A DNA stretch of 5,485 nucleotides from Alphaproteobacteria bacterium. Its GTDB lineage: Bacteria; Pseudomonadota; Alphaproteobacteria; ATCC43930; CGMCC-115725. The stretch is taken from contig VAZT01000715.1 in the NCBI GenBank assembly GCA_005884825.1, positions 808 through 6,292 of the forward strand, written 5' to 3'. Positions 1 through 5,485 of this stretch are shown piece by piece. The number at the start of each line of letters is the position of its first letter. The stretch's first letter is position 1. The notes beneath the pieces were generated by a model. That model was not told the DNA's origin. It did no database searches and saw only the letters and a program-made list of their open reading frames with translations. A program made the position numbers and the translations under genes.

Positions 1-2
1 CA

Positions 3-2729
3 CAGAAGCCGATCGAGGCGGTCGCGCGATTTCTTGTCGGGCCCGATGCCGAGTGCCGGATCATCGACACCGGCCATCGCCGAGCGCGCGACCTCGCACT
101 CGAAGTTCCTTCCTCGCCGCTCGAAGCCGTGATGTCCGGCGAAGTCTGGCAGCAGGTTTACGACCGTTTGGCCGAGCTGATCGAAGCCCATCGCACGACG
201 CTGGTTTTTGTCAATACCCGCCGCCTCGCCGAGCGGGTGACTCGGCAATTATCGGAACGGGTCGGCGCCGACCGCGTCACCGCGCATCACGGCAGCCTCG
301 CCAAGGAGCAGCGCTTCGAGGCCGAACAGCGGCTGAAAGCCGGTGCACTGAAGGCATTGGTCGCGACCGCTTCGCTCGAGCTCGGCATCGATATCGGCGA
401 TGTCGATTTGGTGTGCCAGCTCGGCTCGCCGCGCTCGATCGCGAGCTTCCTGCAGCGGGTCGGGCGTTCGGGACATGCGGTCGCCGGCACGCCGAAGGGC
501 CGCCTCTTCCCGCTGTCGCGCGACGAGCTCGTCGAGTGCGCGGCGCTGCTCGACAGTGTGCGCCGCGGCGAGCTCGATCGGCTGACGCTCCCGGAGCAGC
601 CGCTCGATGTGCTGGCACAGCAGATCGTCGCCGAAGTCGCGGCGCAGGAATGGGACGAGGACGGGCTCTACGCGCTGAGCCGCCGTGCTTGGCCCTTCCG
701 CGCTCTGCCGCGCGAGGATTTCAACGCAGTGATCGCGATGCTGGCCGACGGGTTCAGCACTCGCCGCGGCCGGCGCGGGGCCCTCATCCACTACGATGCG
801 GTCAACCACAAGCTGCGCGGCCGGCGCGGCGCTCGGCTGACCGCGCTGACCTCCGGGGGCACGATCCCGGACAATGCGGACTATCAGGTGCTGCTCGAGC
901 CCGAGAATCAGATAATCGGCACGGTCAACGAGGATTTCGCGGTCGAGAGCATGGCCGGCGACATCTTCCAGCTCGGCAATACCGCCTACCGCATCCTGCG
1001 GGTCGAGCGCGGCACGGTGCGGGTCGAGGACGCGCAGGGCATGGCGCCGAATATTCCGTTCTGGCTCGGCGAAGCGCCCGGCCGCACCGACGAGCTGTCG
1101 CACTCCGTCTCTCGCCTGCGCACCGAATTTGCCGCCCGCTTGCCCGGCGAAAATGCCCTTTCCTGGCTGCGGGACGAGGCCGGCATCGCCGAGCCCGCGG
1201 CAGAGCAAATCGTCGAATATCTGGCCTCGGGTCACGCCGCGCTGGGGGTTTTACCGACCCAGGATAGGCTGGTCATCGAGCGCTTCTTCGACGAAGTCGG
1301 CGGCATGCAGCTGGTCATCCATTCGCCCTATGGCAGCCGCCTCAACCGTGCCTGGGGGCTGGCGCTGCGCAAGCGGTTTTGCCGCAAATTCAATTTCGAG
1401 CTGCAGGCGGCGGCGACCGAAGACAACATCGTGCTGTCGCTGACCCGGGCGCACAGCTTCGATCTTGCCGAGGTTCCGCGCTACCTGCATTCGGCGAGTA
1501 TCCGACGGCTGTTGATCGAAGCGCTGCTCGACGCACCGATGTTCATCACCCGCTGGCGTTGGGTGGCCGGGGTTTCGTTGGCGCTGCCGCGCTTCCGCGG
1601 CGGCAAGAAGGTCCCGCCGCAGCTCGCCCGCATGGCTGCCGAAGACCTGATCGCAGCGATCTTTCCCGACCAGGTTGCATGCGCCGAAAATCTGGTCGGC
1701 GAGCGTGAGATCCCGGACCATCCGCTGATCCGCCAAACGATCGCCGATTGCCTCGGCGAGGCGATGGACATCGCAGGTCTCGAGCGGCTGCTCGCGCGGC
1801 TCGAGGCGGGTGAAATCCGGGTCGTTGCGCGCGACCTGACCGAGCCCTCGCCCCTCGCGCTCGAAGTCCTGTCCGCCCGGCCCTACGCCTATCTCGACGA
1901 CGCCCCGCTCGAGGAGCGCCGCACCCAGGCCGTCATGAGCCGGCGCTGGCTCGCGCCCGAGGAGGCCCGCGACATCGGCCGGCTCGACCCCGAAGCCATC
2001 GCGCGCGTGCGCGCCGAGGCGTGGCCCGACCCGGCGAACCCCGACGAACTGCACGACGCGCTGGCCTGGCTCGGATTTCTCGACGCAGGAGAAGTGCAGC
2101 CGGGATGGCGGGACTGGTACGCCCAGCTCGCCCGTGAAAGACGAGTGGCGGTGGTCATCCCCGCACCGAAAGCCGTCATGGCCGGACTTGATCCGGCCAT
2201 CCACGAGCCCGACGCGTTTTCCGGCAGGTCCGAGGAGACGTGGATCACCGGGTCGAGCCCGGTGATGACGACCTTTAGGCCGGGGCAGGAGTCGCGGGCT
2301 GAGCTATGGATCGCCGTCGAGCGGTTGCCGCAATTCCGGGTGCTCTGGCCCAATGCAAAGCTCGATCCGTATCGAGCCGACGGAAATCTCGGCGGCGCTC
2401 ACGGCACTCGAAACCGAGGGCTTCGCGATGCGCGGGCGCTTTACGCCCGGCGCGGACGCCGAGGAATGGTGCGAACGCCGTCTGCTCGCAAGGATTCACC
2501 GGTACACGGTCAACCGGCTGCGCGCCGAGATCCAGCCGGTCGCCGCCCGCGATTTTCTGCGCTTCCTGCTCGGCTGGCACCGGGTGACGCCGGATACCCG
2601 CATGGAGGGACCGGACGCCTTGGAGATATTGGTGCGGCAACTCGAAGGCTTCGAGGCCCCGGCCGGCGCCTGGGAGACCGAGATCCTGCCGGCGCGCCTC
2701 GACTCCTACGAGCCTTCCTGGCTGGATGA
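3..2729 (+). CDS. lhr: N-proximal/core fragment of Lhr helicase (5' partial)
   Basis: The frame is open from base 3 and has no start in the window; internal GTG (129) and ATG (132) codons are not the real start, because homology ('QKPIEAVARFLVG') continues upstream of them. Visible helicase motifs: 'TTLVFVNTRR' (about 195-224, motif IV), 'HHGSL' (about 285-299), 'ATASLELGIDIG' (about 363-398, motif V) and 'QRVGRSGH' (453-476, motif VI with its arginine finger). Next come the Lhr winged-helix and DEAD/H-associated regions, including 'SGGTIPDNADYQVLLEPE' near 855-908 and 'SPYGSRLNRAWGLALRKRF' near 1323-1379. Homology ends at about 2369. The last 120 codons to the TGA at 2727-2729 are out-of-frame translation and not Lhr-like. 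The in-frame repeat at 2174-2270 adds about 35-40 residues foreign to the family. Confidence 0.75.
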   Translation, partial: QKPIEAVARFLVGPDAECRIIDTGHRRARDLALEVPSSPLEAVMSGEVWQQVYDRLAELIEAHRTTLVFVNTRRLAERVTRQLSERVGADRVTAHHGSLAKEQRFEAEQRLKAGALKALVATASLELGIDIGDVDLVCQLGSPRSIASFLQRVGRSGHAVAGTPKGRLFPLSRDELVECAALLDSVRRGELDRLTLPEQPLDVLAQQIVAEVAAQEWDEDGLYALSRRAWPFRALPREDFNAVIAMLADGFSTRRGRRGALIHYDAVNHKLRGRRGARLTALTSGGTIPDNADYQVLLEPENQIIGTVNEDFAVESMAGDIFQLGNTAYRILRVERGTVRVEDAQGMAPNIPFWLGEAPGRTDELSHSVSRLRTEFAARLPGENALSWLRDEAGIAEPAAEQIVEYLASGHAALGVLPTQDRLVIERFFDEVGGMQLVIHSPYGSRLNRAWGLALRKRFCRKFNFELQAAATEDNIVLSLTRAHSFDLAEVPRYLHSASIRRLLIEALLDAPMFITRWRWVAGVSLALPRFRGGKKVPPQLARMAAEDLIAAIFPDQVACAENLVGEREIPDHPLIRQTIADCLGEAMDIAGLERLLARLEAGEIRVVARDLTEPSPLALEVLSARPYAYLDDAPLEERRTQAVMSRRWLAPEEARDIGRLDPEAIARVRAEAWPDPANPDELHDALAWLGFLDAGEVQPGWRDWYAQLARERRVAVVIPAPKAVMAGLDPAIHEPDAFSGRSEETWITGSSPVMTTFRPGQESRAELWIAVERLPQFRVLWPNAKLDPYRADGNLGGAHGTRNRGLRDARALYARRGRRGMVRTPSARKDSPVHGQPAARRDPAGRRPRFSALPARLAPGDAGYPHGGTGRLGDIGAATRRLRGPGRRLGDRDPAGAPRLLRAFLAG
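2174..2270. repeat. REP/BIME-like cruciform palindromic repeat inside lhr
   Basis: The element has two perfect 9-bp hairpins and two enclosing stems. Hairpin 1 is ATGGCCGGA-cttga-TCCGGCCAT (2178-2200). Hairpin 2 is ATCACCGGG-tcgag-CCCGGTGAT (2244-2266). CGTCAT (2174-2179) pairs with ATGACG (2265-2270), and ATCCACG (2199-2205) pairs with CGTGGAT (2239-2245); the stems share bases at their borders, so they are partly alternative. The 33-bp middle is unpaired. The translated flanks 'MAGLDPAIH' and 'TGSSPVMT' match a repeat signature I recall as recurring in Bradyrhizobium/Rhodopseudomonas-type genomes. It lies within the Lhr coding frame, keeps that frame open and has no stop. Copy number elsewhere cannot be seen here. 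Confidence 0.85.
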
Positions 2730-3651
2730 TCAGTGTCTGGCCGGACGGATCGCCTGGGCTCGCCTCCGGCCGCGCAACGGCGGCGAACGCAGCGCGAGCC
2801 CCGTCCGGACGACTCCGATCGCTCTGCTGGCGCGGCGCCATGCGGGGCTTTGGACATCGCTGTCAGCAGTCGAAGAACCGGTCCGTCCGAGTTCCCGAGC
2901 GCAGACCGTCGTCGACTTTATCCGCCAATACGGCGCCTCGTTCTTCGACGAGCTGGTCGAAGGCACCGGCCTGTTGCGTCCGCAGGTCGAGGAGGCGCTC
3001 GGCGAGCTGGTGGCGCTCGGCATCGTCACTTCGGACAGCTTTGCCGGGTTGCGCGCTTTGCTGCGCAAACCCGCCGCCGGAGGGCGGCGCCGCACGACGA
3101 TGTTCGGCATGGAAAGCGCGGGCCGGTGGGCGCTTGCGCGCCGGCCCCGGCCTCAGATGCAAGCCAGACCCGAGGCGGTCGAGCATCTCGCGCGGACATT
3201 GCTGTTGCGTTATGGCGTCGTCTTCTGGCGCCTGATCGAGCGCGAGGCGCCGTGGCTTCCGCCGTGGCGTGATCTGCTCCGCGCCTATCGCCGGCTCGAG
3301 GCGCGCGGCGAGATCCGCGGCGGCCGGTTTGTGGCGGGGTTCTCCGGTGAGCAATTCGCGCTCGCGGAGGCCGTGGGGATGTTGCGCGAGGTTCGCCGCA
3401 AGCCGCCCTCGGGCAGCTGGGTCTCGCTCTCCGGCGCCGACCCGCTGAATCTGGTCGGCATCCTGACCCCGGGGCCGAAGCTCGCCGCGTTGACCGGCAA
3501 CCGCCTCCTTTATCGCGACGGTCTGCCGGTCGCGCTATTCGCCGGGGGCGAGACGCAATTCCTGGAAACCTTCGAACCCGCGACTCAATGGGAGGCCCGC
3601 AAGGCCCTCCTCCGCGGTGCCGTCCCGTCCTCCCTCATCGCGCTGTCCTGA
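2353..3651 (+). CDS. lhr: C-terminal fragment of Lhr helicase
   Basis: This ORF holds the Lhr C-terminal region. Family-typical segments in order are 'RGRFTPGADAEEWCERRLLA' (about 2431-2490), 'RIHRYTVNRLRAEIQPV', 'DFLRFLLGWHRVTP', 'WLDDQCLAGRIAWARLRP', 'GMESAGRWALARRP' (about 3106-3147), 'FSGEQFALAEAVGMLREVRR' (about 3340-3399) and 'DPLNLVGILTPGPKLAALTGNRLLYR' (split by me as DPLNLVGILTPG and the residues after it). It ends naturally at TGA 3649-3651, close to where Lhr proteins end. The ATG at 2353 lies upstream of the homology break and overlaps the first fragment out of frame; I see no convincing Shine-Dalgarno sequence before it, so independent translation is doubtful. Without the RecA domains it could not be a helicase. 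In E. coli Lhr the C-terminal domain is separable from the core, so a stand-alone fragment is conceivable but unsupported here. Confidence 0.65.
   Translation: MQSSIRIEPTEISAALTALETEGFAMRGRFTPGADAEEWCERRLLARIHRYTVNRLRAEIQPVAARDFLRFLLGWHRVTPDTRMEGPDALEILVRQLEGFEAPAGAWETEILPARLDSYEPSWLDDQCLAGRIAWARLRPRNGGERSASPVRTTPIALLARRHAGLWTSLSAVEEPVRPSSRAQTVVDFIRQYGASFFDELVEGTGLLRPQVEEALGELVALGIVTSDSFAGLRALLRKPAAGGRRRTTMFGMESAGRWALARRPRPQMQARPEAVEHLARTLLLRYGVVFWRLIEREAPWLPPWRDLLRAYRRLEARGEIRGGRFVAGFSGEQFALAEAVGMLREVRRKPPSGSWVSLSGADPLNLVGILTPGPKLAALTGNRLLYRDGLPVALFAGGETQFLETFEPATQWEARKALLRGAVPSSLIALS
2361..2376. repeat. Short palindrome at the lhr frame break
   Basis: CTCGAT-ccgt-ATCGAG is a perfect 6-bp inverted repeat with a 4-base loop, spanning the point where Lhr homology moves from frame 3 to frame 1. 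It may be a footprint of the deletion or a coincidence of two CTCGA-rich flanks; 6-bp palindromes are common in DNA this GC-rich. Confidence 0.4.
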
Positions 3652-3656
3652 CGCTT

Positions 3657-4216
3657 TTATCCTCGGCTGGACACAATCATCCGCAGCCAGGTTTCGATTC
3701 GATCCTGGATGGCGCGATAGACGTCCTGTTGCTTGACCCCGGCGCTCTTCGAAACCTTGAACGAATGGTCGCCGCCTTCGACCACGAACAGATCAGCGGG
3801 CGGCTCGAGCTGGGTGGTGATCGGCCGCAGCTCGGCGGGGGTGCCGAAGGCATCGCGGGAGCCTTGCACAAACAGCATGGGAGCCTTCACATCTTGCAGG
3901 TGGGCTGAGCGCAGCCGGTCGGGCCTTCCGGGCGGGTGCAAGGGATAGCCGAGAAACACCAGCCCAGCCAGATCGCCTGCGCGGTCCGCAGCGACCTGAG
4001 ACGCGATACGCCCGCCCATCGACTTGCCGCCGATCGCCAGTTTGTGGTCTGAGGCGATCCGGCCTCGCGCTGCCTCGATGACGGCGCGCCAGCAGCTTTC
4101 CAACCGGGCATTCGGATCGGGAATGCGACGGCGGTGCTCGCTGTACAGAAAGTTGAACGTAACGACGCCGTGACCTGTTGCGAAGGGGCGACTTCGACGC
4201 GAAACGGATCAGGCAT
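3657..4216 (-). pseudogene. Alpha/beta-hydrolase (KANL3/Tex30-like, COG3571-type), internally deleted
   Basis: The minus strand encodes a dienelactone-hydrolase-like protein in two frames. An ATG at 4216 starts 'MPDPFRVEVAPSQQVTA', a plausible N-terminus. Homology then moves to another frame as 'GVVTFNFLYSEHRRRIPDPN' and continues to TAA at 3657-3659. That second frame has a TGA at 4209-4211 and no good start of its own; the first usable codon is a TTG at 4103, inside the fold. The C-terminal part keeps a full catalytic set: nucleophile Ser in 'GGKSMGGR' (about 4020-4022), acid Asp in 'QGSRDAFGT', and His in 'GGDHSFKV'. Missing is the usual 'HGAG' oxyanion loop and helix, roughly 40 residues, between the two frames near 4165-4176. 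The substrate of this family is generally unknown. The gene lies 30 bp downstream of the MBL hydrolase and converges on lhr with a 5-bp gap. No terminator is visible between the converging ends. Confidence 0.75.
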
Positions 4217-4246
4217 CCCCTAACCGGTAGACCCGCCAGCAGCTTG

Positions 4247-5080
4247 TCACGGCCGCAGCACGAGACCTTCCTGCGCCACGATGGTGCCGGGCCGGGCCGC
4301 CGCCGCGTCGGCGGCGACCTGGTCCATGAAGTCGTCGTCGTGGCCGGGATCGTGGTGAAAAATGACCAGGGTCTTCACACCCGCCGCATCGGCGAGACGC
4401 ACGCCTTCCTCCCAGGTCGAATGGCCCCAATCCTTGTGGGCGGAATACTCGGCGTCGGTATAGGAGCCGTCGTAGATCATCACCTCGGCACCTTTGATGA
4501 GTGCGAGGACGTTGGGGTCGCGTCCGCCCGGGCGATGTTCGGTATCGGTGATGTAGGCCACGACCTTTCCCGCGTACTCGATACGATAGCCGGTGGCGCC
4601 GTTCGGGTGGTTCAGCGGGCCCGTCCGAAGCACGATACCAGGATGCGGGGTCAGCACTTCGCCGGCGGCGAAATCGATGAATTTCATCTTGGCCGTGAAG
4701 ATGCCCATCGGGATCGGGAACAGCGGCGCGATCATCATCTTGTTGAGCACCGCCTCGATGCCCTTGTTGCCGTTCAGATGCCCCGCCCAGATGCGCATAT
4801 TGCTGCGCGCGTCATAGCACGGCGCAAAGAACGGCAATCCGCAGATGTGGTCGAAATGGGTGTGACTATAGAAGAGATCGAGCTCGGCGGGCCGGCCGGA
4901 GGCGATCAGCTCGTTGCCCAGCAAGCGCAGCCCGGTGCCGCCGTCGAAGACCATCAGATGGTCGCCACAGCGGATCTCTACGCAAGAGGTGTTGCCGCCA
5001 TAACGGACGGTGTCGGGCCCTGGGCAGGCTATGCTGCCGCGCACGCCCCAAAATCTCACTGTGCAATCGGGATGGACCAA
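4247..5080 (-). CDS. MBL-fold metallo-hydrolase (PhnP/RNase Z-like group)
   Basis: This is an intact metallo-beta-lactamase-fold protein, probably cytosolic, with no signal peptide or membrane segment. It opens with 'VRFWGVRGSIACPGP' and 'RYGGNTSCVEI', typical of a PhnP-like family whose members hydrolyse phosphodiester or related bonds; the substrate here is unknown. Metal ligands are visible: H-T-H-F-D-H in 'YSHTHFDHICG' (about 4843-4872), a His in 'GPLNHPNGATGY', an Asp in 'ITDTEH', and a C-terminal His in 'IFHHDPGHDDD'; 'DWGHSTWEEGV' is also typical. The start is uncertain. A GTG at 5110 has no spaced Shine-Dalgarno, a TTG at 5080 has GAGG (5088-5091) seven bases upstream, and a GTG at 5059 begins exactly at 'VRFWG', where many relatives start. 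I chose 5080 for its ribosome-binding site. The gene probably heads a two-gene operon with the broken hydrolase. Confidence 0.88.
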   Translation of the reverse strand: MVHPDCTVRFWGVRGSIACPGPDTVRYGGNTSCVEIRCGDHLMVFDGGTGLRLLGNELIASGRPAELDLFYSHTHFDHICGLPFFAPCYDARSNMRIWAGHLNGNKGIEAVLNKMMIAPLFPIPMGIFTAKMKFIDFAAGEVLTPHPGIVLRTGPLNHPNGATGYRIEYAGKVVAYITDTEHRPGGRDPNVLALIKGAEVMIYDGSYTDAEYSAHKDWGHSTWEEGVRLADAAGVKTLVIFHHDPGHDDDFMDQVAADAAAARPGTIVAQEGLVLRP

Positions 5081-5087
5081 GGTCCAA

Positions 5088-5091
5088 CCTC
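5088..5091 (-). promoter_or_regulatory. Candidate ribosome-binding site favouring the TTG start at 5080
   Basis: Read on the minus strand, GAGG is followed by seven bases (TTGGACC) and then TTG. Neither alternative start (GTG 5110, GTG 5059) has a comparable spaced purine-rich motif. TTG is the rarest of the three start codons, which keeps confidence moderate. Confidence 0.4.
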
Positions 5092-5172
5092 GCCCGGCTA
5101 ATCCCCCCACCTCGCATATATCGTCGAGAAACGTGCGAAACGCCAGCCGAGTCGAACGGGTTCCCCGGCTTT

Positions 5173-5203
5173 TCTAAAACTTTTTTAGAGGTATTGCTCT
5201 AAA
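5173..5203. repeat. Three-arm overlapping inverted repeats (possible operator)
   Basis: TCTAAAA (5173-5179) pairs with TTTTAGA (5183-5189) across a 3-base loop. TTTAGAG (5184-5190) also pairs with CTCTAAA (5197-5203) across a 6-base loop. The middle arm can therefore pair with either side, giving mutually exclusive hairpins or two overlapping dyads for a DNA-binding protein. It sits 60-90 bp upstream of the ATG at 5265. The first hairpin is AT-only apart from one pair and is followed by no pure T-run, so a terminator is unlikely. Confidence 0.5.
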
Positions 5204-5214
5204 CCCATCATTAA
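5200..5214. promoter_or_regulatory. Weak CtrA-like site
   Basis: TAAA-N7-TTAA differs by one base from the TTAA-N7-TTAA consensus of CtrA, a cell-cycle regulator in alphaproteobacteria. It overlaps the end of the inverted-repeat cluster by four bases and is 50 bp upstream of the small gene. A one-mismatch eight-base match in AT-rich intergenic DNA is expected fairly often, so this is only a candidate. Confidence 0.2.
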
Positions 5215-5251
5215 CCGGCCTCGCGCAATCTGAGGGCATCGTTCACCCAAC

Positions 5252-5256
5252 GAGGG
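5252..5256 (+). promoter_or_regulatory. Ribosome-binding site of the 71-residue protein
   Basis: GAGGG lies eight bases (AATTCGCG) upstream of the ATG at 5265. It is the best-placed Shine-Dalgarno motif in the window and supports both this start and the reality of the gene. Confidence 0.65.
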
Positions 5257-5264
5257 AATTCGCG

Positions 5265-5480
5265 ATGTCGGAAGCCGATTACGAAGCAGCGGTTGCCGCC
5301 TATTTGAGCACCAGAGGGGTCACTCGCTGCCCGACCGTGTGTGCTGTTCCAACCCAGGCCACAGTGGCCGATTCAGACCGCGCGGCCTACCGCGATTACA
5401 TCGCGGCACAGGAGACGGCGCGGTTGGAAAAGCTGAAATCAGCCCAGATGGTCCACTTCCCATTGCCGCCTCCTATGTAA
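5265..5480 (+). CDS. Small conserved hypothetical protein (71 residues)
   Basis: This complete small gene runs from ATG (5265) to TAA (5478-5480) with a good ribosome-binding site. The product is probably soluble: no signal peptide or membrane segment. Residues 1-17 ('MSEADYEAAVAAYLSTR') and about 35-60 ('ADSDRAAYRDYIAAQETAR' onward) look like charged amphipathic helices. They flank a loop 'GVTRCPTVCAVPTQ' (18-31) with two cysteines in a CxxxC spacing. The tail 'HFPLPPPM' is proline-rich. The pattern of helix, 'TRCPT.C..PTQ' loop and helix resembles small hypothetical proteins I recall from Bradyrhizobium and relatives, but I can assign no function. Two cysteines alone are too few to claim a zinc site. 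It is transcribed away from the MBL hydrolase and shares its upstream region. Confidence 0.75.
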   Translation: MSEADYEAAVAAYLSTRGVTRCPTVCAVPTQATVADSDRAAYRDYIAAQETARLEKLKSAQMVHFPLPPPM

Positions 5481-5485
5481 CATGT

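Larger units (their letters stand above)
3..3651 (+). pseudogene. lhr: Lhr-family superfamily 2 helicase, 5'-truncated by the window and internally broken
   Basis: Two reading frames together make one Lhr (large helicase-related) protein. Frame 3 is open from the left edge and carries the second RecA domain, the winged-helix region and the following core. The C-terminal part continues in frame 1. Family knowledge: Lhr enzymes are ATP-dependent 3'-to-5' single-strand DNA translocases/helicases linked to DNA repair, usually about 1400-1550 residues. About 790 residues are visible before the break and 426 after it, so roughly 230 residues with Walker A and the DEAH box should lie left of the window. 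Near 2361-2386 the protein jumps from 'FRVLWPNAKLDP' (frame 3) to 'EPTEISAALTALETEGF' (frame 1). Lhr homologues normally have about 50 residues here ending in a 'GRLEGLGPVTA...LA' type winged helix, so this looks like an out-of-frame deletion rather than a single-base slip. The missing length is from memory of the family. The gene is probably non-functional as a full protein, unless the break is a sequence error. Confidence 0.8.
5111..5264. promoter_or_regulatory. Divergent intergenic region with probable promoters
   Basis: The region separates the minus-strand MBL gene from the plus-strand 71-residue protein, so it should hold promoters for both. Its centre (about 5168-5215) is clearly AT-richer than anything else in the window. 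On the minus strand, GATATAT (5116-5122) resembles a -10 element; if used, transcription would start close to 5110, which fits translation from 5080 or 5059 better than from 5110. I see no clear -35 partner. A GAGTC at 5149-5153 fits the GANTC site of the alphaproteobacterial methylase CcrM. Confidence 0.45.

Noticed and set aside
249..1235. Minus-strand open frame of 328 codons opposite the helicase domain
   Set aside because: The plus strand carries clear helicase motifs over the same bases. The antisense translation is Arg/Ala/Asp-rich with no family resemblance.
1251..2204. Long minus-strand open frame (317 codons) antisense to lhr
   Set aside because: It mirrors the Lhr coding strand in very GC-rich DNA, where antisense frames stay open by chance. 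It shows no recognisable domain, and part of it only translates the palindromic repeat.
2174..2270. Insertion sequence or CRISPR repeat
   Set aside because: There is no transposase, no terminal-repeat plus ORF arrangement, and no repeat-spacer periodicity. The double hairpin fits a REP/BIME-type unit instead.
2361..2376. Programmed ribosomal frameshift joining the two lhr fragments
   Set aside because: No slippery heptamer or shift-prone codon run is present, and a shift would not supply the missing conserved residues. A deletion or sequence error explains the data better.
3641..3670. Bidirectional terminator between the converging lhr and hydrolase genes
   Set aside because: The 5-bp gap and its flanks contain only a short T-run (CTTTTAT) with no stem of useful length before it.
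4178..5101. Plus-strand open frame of 307 codons opposite the MBL hydrolase
   Set aside because: The minus strand has the full metal-ligand set and family motifs. The plus-strand product is His/Arg/Gly-rich shadow translation.
5173..5189. Intrinsic terminator
   Set aside because: The stem is almost entirely A-T and is not followed by a T-tract on either strand in the direction of an upstream gene. Both flanking genes start, rather than end, here.

Overview
This is a GC-rich window with strongly biased codon use. It probably comes from an alphaproteobacterium of the Hyphomicrobiales, near Bradyrhizobiaceae or Xanthobacteraceae. Three things point there. A palindromic repeat reads as 'MAGLDPAIH...TGSSPVMT', a translated signature I associate with repeats scattered through Bradyrhizobium and Rhodopseudomonas genomes. 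The genes resemble alphaproteobacterial families, and a small 'GVTRCPT' protein resembles hypothetical proteins of that order. The taxonomic call rests on recall, not on a search.

Layout. Positions 3-3651 (+) hold a large helicase of the Lhr family, entering from the left edge without its N-terminal ATP-binding half. It is broken in two. The reading frame switches near 2361-2386, where a stretch of roughly 50 family-conserved residues is also missing. About 100 bp before the break, a 97-bp cruciform-like repeat (2174-2270) sits inside the coding frame without interrupting it. Converging on this gene with a 5-bp gap is an alpha/beta-hydrolase of the KANL3/Tex30-like type (3657-4216, minus), also broken by a frame change with missing sequence near 4165-4176. 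Thirty bases upstream of it, on the same strand, is an apparently intact metallo-beta-lactamase-fold hydrolase (4247 to about 5080, minus). Minus-strand transcription would therefore run MBL hydrolase then alpha/beta-hydrolase, as a likely two-gene operon.

A 150-200-bp divergent intergenic region follows. It is AT-rich in its middle and holds overlapping inverted repeats and a CtrA-like half-site pair. It lies upstream of a 71-residue protein of unknown function (5265-5480, plus), which has a good ribosome-binding site.

No obvious new multi-gene system is visible. The most notable features are the in-frame palindromic repeat in lhr, and two neighbouring genes that each carry an internal deletion with a frame change. 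This could be real local decay or an assembly/consensus artefact; the sequence alone cannot decide.
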